Shown: positions 1 to 6,733 of the stretch, one piece after another
Position numbering within the stretch: the first letter of the stretch is position 1
Layout: every line of letters starts with the position of its first letter
NCBI GenBank assembly: GCA_003158895.1
Contig: PMLO01000026.1
Span: 1 to 6,811, forward strand
Direction of reading: 5' to 3'
DNA from: Propionibacteriaceae bacterium
GTDB lineage: Bacteria; Actinomycetota; Actinomycetes; Propionibacteriales; Propionibacteriaceae
Length of the DNA: 6,811 nucleotides
Notes under the pieces: model-generated
Databases searched by the model: none
What the model was told of the DNA's origin: nothing
The model's input: the letters and a program-made list of their open reading frames with translations, nothing else
Translations under genes and position numbers: made by a program

Positions 1-1
1 C

Positions 2-3000
2 GTCGCCATCCGCGTCGAGGATCCTCAGTGGTTCGACCTGTCGCACACCGAGATCGCGCGCTGGTTCGACGAGGGGCTCGTCGACGGTCTCCGGATCGAT
101 CATCCTGACGGTCTGCGCGACCCCGCCGGCTACCTCGCGCGTCTGTCTGAGCTCACCAAGGGCTCATACGTGGTCGTCGAGAAGATCCTCGGTCCCGGTG
201 AGGAGCTGCCGCAGCGCTGGGCCACGGCGGGCACGACGGGGTACGACGCCCTCGCGCTGGTCGACCGGCTGTTCGTCGACCCCGCCGGGGAGGCGCCGCT
301 CACGGCGCTCGACGACGAGCTGCGCGGCCACCGGATGGACTGGCACGGCCTCACGCACGACACGAAGCGAGCCGTGGCCGACGGCATCCTCAACTCCGAG
401 ACCGCTCGCATCGCCCGCGACGCCGCCCGCGAGATCGATGCCACGGTCGACGAGCACGTGCTGGTCGACGCGGTTGCCGAGCTGCTCGCGTGCTTCCCCG
501 TGTACCGCTCGTACCTCCCGGACGGCCGCCACTACCTCGAGGCGGCGATCGCCGAGGCCGCGGAGCGCCGACCGGAGCTGAGCATCGCGATCAAGGAGCT
601 CGAGGTCGTGCTCACCGACGGGGCGACCGACGCGGCGGCACGCTTCCAGCAGACCAGCGGCATGGTCATGGCGAAGGGCGTCGAGGACTGCGCCTTCTAC
701 CGCTGGGGCCGCCTCACGAGCCTCACCGAGGTGGGCGCCGACCCGTCGATCTTCTCCTTGACGCCCGAGCAGGTGTACCAGCAGCTCACGACGCGTCAGG
801 CCCTGTGGCCCCGCGCTATGTCGACCCGTACGACGCACGACACGAAGCGCGGCGAGGATGTCCGGGCTCGCATCTCGGTTCTCTCCGAGGTGCCTGAGCT
901 GTGGGGAAGCGCGGTACGGCGCTTGCAGGAACGCGCGCCCATGCCCGACGCCGGCTTCGCGAACATCGTCTGGCAGGCCGCTGTCGGCGCCTGGCCGATC
1001 ACCGCCGAAAGGCTGCACGCGTTCGCCGAGAAGGCCATGCGCGAGGCTGGCGAGCACACGACGTGGACGGACGTGAACGACTCCTACGAGGCGAGCGTGC
1101 ACGCCTCGATCGACCTGCTGTACTCCGACGACGACGTCAAGGGCGTGCTCGACGAGGTGCTCGCGGCCGTCGTCGATGCCGGCTGGAGCAACTCACTGTC
1201 GGAGGCCGCTGTCACGCTGACGATGCCGGGGGTGCCCGACGTGTACCAGGGCAGCGAGCTCTGGCAGCTCAGCCTGGTCGACCCCGACAATCGTCGGCCC
1301 GTCGGCTTCGACGCGCTCGAGGCGATGCTGGCCGATGTCGACTCCGCAGTTCTTGCCGGAGGAGTCGACGACCCGGGGACCGCGAAGCTGAAGCTGGTGC
1401 GCGAGGCGCTCCGACTGCGACGCGACCGCCCCGAGCTGTTCCGCGCGTTCGTGCCCGTTGCGTCCCAGGGACCCGCCGCAGAGCACGTGATCGCGTTCGA
1501 CACCGGCGGGGTCATCACGGTGGCGACCCGGTTGCCGGTGGGGCTCACCACGATGGGGGGCTGGGGCTACACGACGATAGACCTGCCCCTGGGCCGCTAC
1601 CGAGATGCCATCAGCGGAGCGGTGATCCACGCCGCGGGCACGTCGCTGCTCGCGTCGGATGTGTTCGCGGCCGGTCCGGTCGCGCTCCTCGTGACGCTGC
1701 CGACCCCTGCCAGCATCCGTACCCCCTTCGACGTCTGGGCGCCCGGACACGACTCGGTCACCCTTGTCGTACGCCCCGTGCACGATCCCGTGGCAGAGCG
1801 TCAGATCCCCATGCATCGTGCACCCAACGGCTGGTGGGCGCCGCCGACGCTGCTGCCGAAGCGCGAGTACGACTACGGCTACCTCATCGACGAGGCCGAC
1901 GACGTACTGCCGGACCCTCGGTCGCGCCGACAGCCCGACGGGGTCCACGGGATGTCTCGAACGGTCGACGTCGACGCGCACCGCTGGCAGGACGGCGCAT
2001 GGACCGGCCGGCAGTTCGCCGGGTCGATCATCTACGAACTGCACGTCGGCACGTTCACGCCCGAAGGCACGCTGGATGCCGCGGTCACGCACCTCGACCA
2101 CCTCGTCTCCCTGGGTGTCGGCTTCGTCGAGCTGATGCCCGTGAACGCCATGAACGGCGTCTGGAACTGGGGCTACGACGGGGTGCTCTGGTACGCGGTC
2201 CACGAGCCGTACGGAGGGCCTGAAGCATACCGGCGCTTCGTGGACGCATGTCACTCGCGAGGGCTGGCCGTGATCCAGGACGTGGTCTACAACCACCTGG
2301 GCAACTCGGGGAACTACCTGCCCCGCTTCGGGCCTTACCTGACCGAGGGCGGGATCTGGGGCGCTGTCGTCGACGTCGAGACCCACGAAGAGGTTCGCCG
2401 ATACGTCATCGAGAACGCCCTGATGTGGTTCCGCGAGTTCCACGTCGACGCGCTGCGCCTCGACGCGATCCACGCCCTGGTCGACTCGTCGGAGATCCAC
2501 GTGCTCGAGGAGCTCGCCACCGAGGTGTCGGCGCTCGCCACCCATCTCAACAGGCCACTCACGCTCATCGCCGAGTCAGACCTCAACGACGCAGACCTGG
2601 TCCTGCCGCGCGAGGCCGGGGGTTACGGACTCGACGCCCAGTGGAACGACGACTTCCACGACGGCACCTGGTCGTCGTTCCGCGGGCGCGATCATGGTCG
2701 CCCGGTAGATACCGATCGATTCCCGGCGTGGCGGCTCGTCGCCTACAAGCAGAACCACGACCAGATCGGCAACCGGGCGCGCGGAGACCGGCTCAGCGAG
2801 TCGCTCGACGACGACCAGCTGCTCCTCGGGTCGATGCTGATGCTCTGCAGCCCGTACACGCCGATGCTGTTCTCCGGTGAGGAGTGGGCGGCCTCGACCC
2901 CGTTCCCGTACTTCTCATCCCACCCGGAGCCCGAACTGGCCCGCGCGGTGACCGATGGGCGCGTACGGGAGTTCGCGCGGCTGGGTTGGGACCCGGACGA

Positions 3001-3367
3001 CGTCGCCGACCCACAGGACCCGGCCACGTATCGGTCAGCGATCCTGCGCTGGGACGAGCTCGACGTGGGCCGACATGCGGTCGTGCTCAACGGCTACCGG
3101 GAGCTCGCACGGCTGCGGCGCGAGCTGTCCGAGCTGACCAATCCCGACCTTCGGCATGTGCACTGCACGGTCGACGAGGAAGCCCGATGGATCACCGTTG
3201 AGCGCGAGGGCGTCCTCGTCGTGGCGAACCTCGGCGATGGTGCAGCGACCATCGAACTCCACCGAGATGCGTACGAGGTCGTCTGGCAGACCCCGACACC
3301 CGTGAGCCTGGACGAGGAGCGGCTCGATCTGCCGAGGCATGCGGGCGCCGTACTGGTCCGCCGTTGA
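2..3367 (+). CDS. Fused maltooligosyl-trehalose synthase / trehalohydrolase (TreY-TreZ), 5'-partial
   Basis: A cytoplasmic enzyme with two GH13 halves, running off the left edge. TreY half (to about 1690): GLRIDHPDGL carries the nucleophile Asp (98-100), VVVEKILGPGE the acid/base Glu (179-181), 27 residues on as in Sulfolobus TreY, and THDTKRGEDVRAR the third Asp (839-841). MAKGVEDCAFYRW and LVDPDNRRPV are also TreY signatures. From the nucleophile's position about 200 N-terminal residues are missing. TreZ half (from FDVWAP at 1727): PDPRSRRQPDGVHG, IYELHVGTFTPEGT, WGYDGVLWYAVHEPYGGP, nucleophile Asp in LRLDAIHAL (2462-2464), acid Glu in IAESDLND (2573-2575) and Asp in NHDQIGNR (2759-2761). 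TreY converts the maltodextrin end to a trehalosyl unit and TreZ cuts trehalose off. The halves are normally separate adjacent genes; here a linker of about 12 residues joins them with no stop. The TreZ half lacks about 34 residues after DDFH (2659). treX may lie upstream (inference). Family assignment is near certain; activity of the TreZ half is uncertain. Confidence 0.95.
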   Translation, partial: VAIRVEDPQWFDLSHTEIARWFDEGLVDGLRIDHPDGLRDPAGYLARLSELTKGSYVVVEKILGPGEELPQRWATAGTTGYDALALVDRLFVDPAGEAPLTALDDELRGHRMDWHGLTHDTKRAVADGILNSETARIARDAAREIDATVDEHVLVDAVAELLACFPVYRSYLPDGRHYLEAAIAEAAERRPELSIAIKELEVVLTDGATDAAARFQQTSGMVMAKGVEDCAFYRWGRLTSLTEVGADPSIFSLTPEQVYQQLTTRQALWPRAMSTRTTHDTKRGEDVRARISVLSEVPELWGSAVRRLQERAPMPDAGFANIVWQAAVGAWPITAERLHAFAEKAMREAGEHTTWTDVNDSYEASVHASIDLLYSDDDVKGVLDEVLAAVVDAGWSNSLSEAAVTLTMPGVPDVYQGSELWQLSLVDPDNRRPVGFDALEAMLADVDSAVLAGGVDDPGTAKLKLVREALRLRRDRPELFRAFVPVASQGPAAEHVIAFDTGGVITVATRLPVGLTTMGGWGYTTIDLPLGRYRDAISGAVIHAAGTSLLASDVFAAGPVALLVTLPTPASIRTPFDVWAPGHDSVTLVVRPVHDPVAERQIPMHRAPNGWWAPPTLLPKREYDYGYLIDEADDVLPDPRSRRQPDGVHGMSRTVDVDAHRWQDGAWTGRQFAGSIIYELHVGTFTPEGTLDAAVTHLDHLVSLGVGFVELMPVNAMNGVWNWGYDGVLWYAVHEPYGGPEAYRRFVDACHSRGLAVIQDVVYNHLGNSGNYLPRFGPYLTEGGIWGAVVDVETHEEVRRYVIENALMWFREFHVDALRLDAIHALVDSSEIHVLEELATEVSALATHLNRPLTLIAESDLNDADLVLPREAGGYGLDAQWNDDFHDGTWSSFRGRDHGRPVDTDRFPAWRLVAYKQNHDQIGNRARGDRLSESLDDDQLLLGSMLMLCSPYTPMLFSGEEWAASTPFPYFSSHPEPELARAVTDGRVREFARLGWDPDDVADPQDPATYRSAILRWDELDVGRHAVVLNGYRELARLRRELSELTNPDLRHVHCTVDEEARWITVEREGVLVVANLGDGAATIELHRDAYEVVWQTPTPVSLDEERLDLPRHAGAVLVRR
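353..369 (+). repeat. 17-bp direct repeat, copy 1 (encodes THDTKR)
   Basis: This 17-base run (acgcacgacacgaagcg) recurs exactly at 833-849. The copies are 480 bases apart and in the same reading frame, and both encode THDTKR. This copy lies in the mid-TreY region, in THDTKRAVADG, where relatives usually have a shorter KR motif. It may be chance, shared codon choice or a small internal conversion. Confidence 0.8.
833..849 (+). repeat. 17-bp direct repeat, copy 2 (TreY catalytic THDTKR motif)
   Basis: This is the second exact copy of the 17-base run at 353-369. It encodes the family-typical THDTKRGED motif, whose Asp is the presumed transition-state stabiliser of TreY. Recombination between the copies would remove 160 codons in frame. 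Confidence 0.8.
1691..1726 (+). other. TreY-TreZ fusion junction / linker
   Basis: These 12 codons (VTLPTPASIRTP) join the last typical TreY residues (GPVALL) to the first typical TreZ residues (FDVWAP). The linker is short, Pro/Thr-rich and in frame on both sides. It opens with GTGACG: the GTG could be the old treZ start, since TreZ proteins often begin Met-Thr shortly before F-x-VWAP. The overlapping GTGA at 1691-1694 resembles the stop/start overlap common between co-translated actinobacterial genes. No convincing Shine-Dalgarno sequence precedes the GTG, so independent translation of TreZ from here is possible but not supported. Confidence 0.7.
2651..2668 (+). other. Apparent in-frame deletion junction in the TreZ half
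   Basis: The frame reads QWNDDFH and then directly DGTWSSFRGR. In TreZ proteins as I recall them (for example M. tuberculosis TreZ), the matching blocks are separated by a conserved stretch holding a second His, a GERQGYYADFG-like motif and a second Phe-His. The spacing from the acid Glu to the following catalytic Asp is 62 residues here against about 96 in that protein, so about 34 residues (about 102 bases) are absent. The join falls on an FH pair (ttccac, 2654-2659) that occurs at both ends of the missing block in the relative, as expected for a deletion between short repeats. The comparison is from memory and needs an alignment. Confidence 0.7.
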
Positions 3368-3388
3368 CCCAGCGGGCAAGATCGATCC

Positions 3389-4861
3389 ATGAGTGAGAAC
3401 CGCGAGAGCGACCTTCTGGGACGAGTTCCCGACGGGCTGTACATCGGTGGTGAGTGGCGCCCCGCGACGGGCGGAGGCACGTTCGGGGTGACCGACCCGT
3501 CGACGGGCGAGGTGGTCAAGGAGATCGCGGACGCGTCGGTCGAGGATGGTGTCGCGGCGCTCGATGCGGCGTGCGAGGCGTACGAGTCGTGGTCGCGCAC
3601 GCCGGCCCGCCGGCGCGCAGAGATCCTGCGGCGCGCGTTCGACCTGCTCACAGAGCGCAAGGACGACGTCGCGCTGCTCATGACGATCGAGATGGGCAAG
3701 CCGCTGGGGGAGTCGGCGGGAGAGGTCACGTACGGAGCCGAGTTCCTGCGGTGGTTCAGCGAGGAGGCGGCCCACGTGCAGGGGCGGTACGGGGCGAACC
3801 CGGAAGGTACGGGGCGGATGATCGTCACCCAGCACCCGGTCGGTCCGTGCTACCTCATCACGCCCTGGAACTTCCCCCTCGCGATGGCGACCCGCAAGAT
3901 CGCGCCCGCCCTGGCCGCGGGCTGCACGATGGTCGTCAAGCCCGCATCGCAGACGCCGCTGACAACTCTGCTGTTCACGCAGCTCCTCGAGGACGCGGGC
4001 GTACCGGCCGGGGTCGTCAACGTCATCAACACTTCGGCGTCCGGGAAGGTCTCGGAGGCGATCATCACTGACCCGCGGCTGCGCAAGCTCTCGTTCACGG
4101 GGTCGACCGAGGTCGGGCAGAAGCTGTTGGCGCAGGCGGCGCCGGGTGTGCTGCGCACGTCGATGGAGCTGGGCGGCAACGCACCGTTCATCGTCTTCGA
4201 CGATGCGGACCTGGACAAGGCCGTCGACGGTGCCATCGCCGCGAAGTTCCGCAACATCGGTGAGGCCTGTACAGCGGCCAACCGCTTCATCGTGCACACC
4301 TCGGTCGCGGAGGAGTTCGCGAGGCGGGTCACCGAGCGCGTACGGGCGTTCCGTACAGGTCGGGGCACCGAGGAGGGCGTGACGATCGGGCCGCTCATCG
4401 ACGAGCGCGCCGTGGAGAAGGCGGACGAGCTCGTACGCGACGCTGTGGCCAACGGAGCGACGCTGCGGGTGGGCGGGGAGAAGCTGGACCGCCCTGGGAC
4501 GTTCTACGCCGCGACGGTGCTCAGCGACGTAGCGTCGGGCAGCCGGATCCTGCGAGAAGAGATCTTCGGACCGGTCGTCGCGATCACGAGCTTCACCGAC
4601 GAGGATGACGCCGTACGGATCGCCAACGACACGGAGTTCGGGCTGGTCGGCTACGTCTACACCCGCGACCTCGCCCGCGGCCAGCGCATGATCGAGCGGC
4701 TGGAGACCGGGATGATGGGCCTCAACGTCGGGGTCGTGTCCAACCCGGCAGCCCCGTTCGGCGGCTGGAAGCTCTCGGGGCTCGGGCGTGAAGGCGGGGC
4801 CGAGGGCATCCACGAGTACCTGCAGACCAAGTACACGCTGACGCCCGACCCGTTCGCGTGA
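3389..4861 (+). CDS. gabD: NADP-type succinate-semialdehyde dehydrogenase
   Basis: A 490-residue cytoplasmic enzyme of the aldehyde dehydrogenase superfamily that oxidises succinate semialdehyde to succinate, the last step of GABA breakdown into the TCA cycle. Visible landmarks are PWNFPLAM with the oxyanion Asn161, KPASQTP with Lys184, the SFTGSTEVG nucleotide-binding turn, MELGGNAPF with the general base Glu260, GEACTAANR with the nucleophile Cys294 (34 residues after the Glu, as is standard), EEIFGPV, NDTEFGL and APFGGWKLSGLGREG. KPASQTP, ELGGNAPFIVFDDADLDKAV and GVTIGPLIDE match E. coli GabD closely as I recall it. Ser at position 187, where NAD-only relatives have Glu, fits use of NADP+. 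Position 296 is Ala, so the second Cys of the redox-switch type (TCVC) is absent. The ATG gives the usual family length; the only upstream SD-like stretch is weak (AGCGGG, 3371-3376). The 21-base gap after treYZ permits co-transcription. Other C4-C5 semialdehydes remain possible substrates. Confidence 0.92.
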   Translation: MSENRESDLLGRVPDGLYIGGEWRPATGGGTFGVTDPSTGEVVKEIADASVEDGVAALDAACEAYESWSRTPARRRAEILRRAFDLLTERKDDVALLMTIEMGKPLGESAGEVTYGAEFLRWFSEEAAHVQGRYGANPEGTGRMIVTQHPVGPCYLITPWNFPLAMATRKIAPALAAGCTMVVKPASQTPLTTLLFTQLLEDAGVPAGVVNVINTSASGKVSEAIITDPRLRKLSFTGSTEVGQKLLAQAAPGVLRTSMELGGNAPFIVFDDADLDKAVDGAIAAKFRNIGEACTAANRFIVHTSVAEEFARRVTERVRAFRTGRGTEEGVTIGPLIDERAVEKADELVRDAVANGATLRVGGEKLDRPGTFYAATVLSDVASGSRILREEIFGPVVAITSFTDEDDAVRIANDTEFGLVGYVYTRDLARGQRMIERLETGMMGLNVGVVSNPAAPFGGWKLSGLGREGGAEGIHEYLQTKYTLTPDPFA

Positions 4862-4876
4862 GGTGGGCTGGGCTGG

Positions 4877-5566
4877 TCAGGCCGTGAGCAGCATCACCAC
4901 CTGAGCCGACGACGCGCCCGTGTAGGCAGCCGTGGCCACGTACGTGCCGGCCTTGAGCGCGGTGGGGACGACCTTGCACGTCGCCTGGGAGCGATGACGG
5001 TCCCAGGTGGTCTGCCAGGTGGCGGCCGCACCGGCGGCGAGTGCTTGCGAACCGGTCGGGGCCCACTGCGCGCAGTCGGCGGTCGACCAGATCTCGTCCG
5101 TACCGGACACGATCTTGAGCGTGAAGCGGGAGTCGAACGCGAACGTGCAGGCGTCGGGCCCGGAGTTGGTGACGCTGACCGTGAACTGCTCGGTGGCGCC
5201 GGCCTTCACCGTTCCGGGGCCAGTGATCGACAAGGTCAGCACACCCGGGTCGCACGCGGTCGGCGCGGGAGCGCCGGTCGCCGAGGCCGTGGTCGGCTGC
5301 CCCGTCGCGGTGGCGGCGGTCGTGGACGCCGGTGCTGGGAGTGCGGTGGCCTGGAGCGAGGCCGCCGGAGACGGGGTCCGGGTCTGAGCCGGGGCTGCTG
5401 CGCGTGATGCGGGAGTGGCGGTCTTCGCGCCGCCTCCGATCAGCGAGACGAGCCACATGAGCAGGGCAATGATGATCGCGAGGCACACGAGCACGAAGGC
5501 GCGGCGGAACCAGTACACCCGTTCGGGAAGCCGACCGGGTGCAGCCCTCCGGGGGTCCGGCTCCAT
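4877..5566 (-). CDS. Single-pass membrane protein with exported BsuPI-like beta-sandwich domain
   Basis: A 229-residue protein of unknown function. A basic cytoplasmic N-terminus (residues 1-22) precedes one strongly hydrophobic segment (about 23-43, FVLVCLAIIIALLMWLVSLI). Then come a low-complexity Ala/Thr/Pro linker (about 48-103) and a C-terminal domain (about 105-229) expected outside the membrane. The domain has four Cys (105, 140, 165, 197), enough for two disulfides. Its order FTVSVTNSGPDAC - EIW - LAAGAAATWQTTWD - GTYVATAAYTG resembles BsuPI/Ig-like beta-sandwich proteins (inference from pattern; DUF4232-type is an alternative). It lies 56 bases downstream of disA on the same strand and converges on gabD. 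A membrane-protein gene also neighbours disA in mycobacteria (Rv3587c, from memory, on the opposite strand there), but homology is not shown. No SD precedes the ATG, while a TACGAT -10 ends six bases before it, suggesting a leaderless transcript. Confidence 0.85.
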   Translation of the reverse strand: MEPDPRRAAPGRLPERVYWFRRAFVLVCLAIIIALLMWLVSLIGGGAKTATPASRAAAPAQTRTPSPAASLQATALPAPASTTAATATGQPTTASATGAPAPTACDPGVLTLSITGPGTVKAGATEQFTVSVTNSGPDACTFAFDSRFTLKIVSGTDEIWSTADCAQWAPTGSQALAAGAAATWQTTWDRHRSQATCKVVPTALKAGTYVATAAYTGASSAQVVMLLTA

Positions 5567-5601
5567 ACGAGCATCGTACGAACACCGGCTGCGCGTGGTC
5601 G
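5567..5601 (-). promoter_or_regulatory. Putative leaderless promoter of the membrane-protein gene
   Basis: On the minus strand TACGAT (5578 to 5573) matches the actinobacterial -10 pattern TAnnnT and ends six bases before the ATG at 5566. A transcript would then start at or beside the start codon, which fits the lack of a ribosome binding site. No good -35 hexamer is visible 17-18 bases upstream. The stretch TACGATGC also occurs in front of disA. Because GTAC-containing words are common throughout the window, a chance match is possible. Confidence 0.35.
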
Positions 5602-5622
5602 TGACCGGCGCGCGGCCGAGCG

Positions 5623-6657
5623 TCAGCCCAGGCGGTACGCAGCCTCGGTGAGCCGTACGAGACCGTCCCGGATCAGCGCCGCCCGGGTTTCGCCCACACC
5701 GTCGACATCACGCAGCTCGCTGTGCGAGGCGGCGAGGAGTCCCTGGAGGCCGCCGAAGTGGTCGAGGAGTCGCGGTGCCAACGAGGTGGGCAGCCGCTGG
5801 ATCAGCAGCAGCTGCCGCATGCCGCGGGGCGTGAGCCTGTTGTCGAGGCCGGAGAAGCCGAGTACGGCGGCGACGCGGTCGAGATCGACGATCTCCGCGT
5901 CGACCAGGTCGGCCAGCCGGTCGAACGTCATGACCTCGGCATCGTCGCCGTAGTCGAGACGAAGATGGCCCGCGAGGTCGGACAGGTGGTCGGTCGCCTC
6001 GTGGAGCTGCAGGTCGAGAAGGCGCCCGTCGACGCCGAGCTGGCGGATGTAGCCGCGGACCTCGCCGGCCAGGCGGCGTACGAGCTCGAGCCGCTGGGCG
6101 ACCAGCGTCACGTCGCGCGCGGTCACCTGGTCGGCCACTTCCAGGGCCGACAACGTGGCCGTGACGCCTTCGAGCCTGTCGTTGTACCGGCTCAACGCAT
6201 CGAGCGCCTGGTTGGCACGAGCCAGCAGCGCGTCAGTGCGCTGTACGACGTGACGCTGGCCCTCCAGGTACAGCGCGATCGTCGACATCGACGCCGACAC
6301 TGTGACGACGGGGATGCCGGTCTGCTTGGCGAGCCGGTCGGCGCTCGCGTGCCGGGTCCCGGTCTCGACGGTCTCGATCGAGGCATCGGGGACGAAGTGC
6401 ACCCCGGCCCGTACGATCCGGCTCAGATCCGCCGTGACCACGAGACCGCCGTCCATCTTCGACAGCTCCCGCAGCCCTGTCGGCGTGAACGACGCATCGA
6501 CGTGGAAGCCGCCGGTCGAGACCTCAGCGACTTCCTCGGTATCGCCGATCGCGATCAGCGCACCCGTACGGCCGGCCAGGATTCTGTCGAGGCCTTCACG
6601 GAACGGTGTACCTGGCGCCATCTGCGCCTGGTAGCGACCCAGCCGGTCGTGATCCAC
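5623..6657 (-). CDS. disA: DNA integrity scanning protein / diadenylate cyclase DisA, variant active-site motifs
   Basis: A 344-residue protein, slightly shorter than usual (about 355-360). DisA octamers join two ATP into c-di-AMP, and DNA branch structures inhibit the reaction. The DAC domain is residues 1-145 (GRTGALIAIG at 30-38, LRELSKMDG at 62-70, SRIVRAGVHFVPD at 79-91, GTRHASADR at 100-108, KQTGIPV at 111-117). A helical linker follows (about 146-285, including ALLARANQALDALSRY). The C-terminal helix-hairpin-helix DNA-binding region (about 286-344) carries LRDVDGVGETRAALI. The catalytic Asp69 is kept, but the DGA motif reads Asp-Gly-Gly (6445-6453) and the RHR motif reads Arg-His-Ala, with Ala104 at 6346-6348. 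Both contribute to the nucleotide site, so activity may be changed. The GTG start is chosen because GAGG (6663-6666) lies five bases upstream; an ATG at residue 13 is a weaker alternative. radA, often adjacent, is not recognisable at the right edge. Confidence 0.95.
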   Translation of the reverse strand: MDHDRLGRYQAQMAPGTPFREGLDRILAGRTGALIAIGDTEEVAEVSTGGFHVDASFTPTGLRELSKMDGGLVVTADLSRIVRAGVHFVPDASIETVETGTRHASADRLAKQTGIPVVTVSASMSTIALYLEGQRHVVQRTDALLARANQALDALSRYNDRLEGVTATLSALEVADQVTARDVTLVAQRLELVRRLAGEVRGYIRQLGVDGRLLDLQLHEATDHLSDLAGHLRLDYGDDAEVMTFDRLADLVDAEIVDLDRVAAVLGFSGLDNRLTPRGMRQLLLIQRLPTSLAPRLLDHFGGLQGLLAASHSELRDVDGVGETRAALIRDGLVRLTEAAYRLG

Positions 6658-6662
6658 CTCTG

Positions 6663-6693
6663 CCTCATCTCTCCGGGGTGATTCCGCATCGTA
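6663..6693 (-). promoter_or_regulatory. Putative disA -10 element and ribosome binding site
   Basis: On the minus strand TACGAT (6693 to 6688) could serve as a -10 element, giving a leader of about 24 bases. GAGG (6666 to 6663) then sits five bases before the GTG start and is the likely ribosome binding site. The -35 position at 17-base spacing falls inside the hairpin stem and reads CAGGCG, a poor match, so the promoter call is tentative while the ribosome binding site is reasonable. Confidence 0.4.
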
Positions 6694-6710
6694 GTCGGCC
6701 GACCTGGGAG

Positions 6711-6733
6711 CGCCTGAGGACCCGCCTCAGGCG
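6711..6733. terminator. Perfect 9-bp hairpin, probable intrinsic terminator upstream of disA
   Basis: The arms CGCCTGAGG (6711-6719) and CCTCAGGCG (6725-6733) are exact inverted complements around the five-base loop ACCCG. The stem is 7 of 9 G/C pairs. No T-run follows on either strand, but actinobacterial terminators often lack one. Its position suggests it ends a gene lying to the right and isolates disA, with the disA promoter just inside; an operator or attenuator is the alternative. Confidence 0.5.

Noticed and set aside
901..2223. Plus-strand open frame (440 codons) in another frame of treYZ
   Set aside because: Its Arg- and Ala-rich low-complexity translation is typical of an off-frame reading of high-GC coding sequence.
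1193..2545. Minus-strand open frame (450 codons) opposite TreY-TreZ
   Set aside because: It lies entirely inside the conserved treYZ coding region and shows no motif; a high-GC shadow.
1691..3367. A separate treZ gene starting at GTG 1691
   Set aside because: There is no stop before it in the treY frame and no ribosome binding site, so a single fused product is the simpler reading; an internal start cannot be fully excluded.
3035..4813. Long minus-strand open frame (592 codons) opposite the end of treYZ and gabD
   Set aside because: The + strand has unmistakable GabD motifs throughout. The antisense translation is rich in Arg, His and Pro with no recognisable domain, as expected from the scarcity of stops in high-GC DNA.
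4862..4876. Bidirectional terminator between gabD and the convergent gene
   Set aside because: Only 3-bp complementary arms can be found around 4871-4883, too weak to call.
5278..5425. Low-complexity Ala/Thr/Pro-coding stretch as a tandem repeat or mobile remnant
   Set aside because: No fixed repeat unit exists at the nucleotide level; it is an ordinary extracytoplasmic linker of the membrane protein.
5722..6681. Plus-strand open frame (319 codons) opposite disA
   Set aside because: disA on the minus strand has full DAC and HhH motifs; the plus-strand product resembles nothing and is the complementary shadow.
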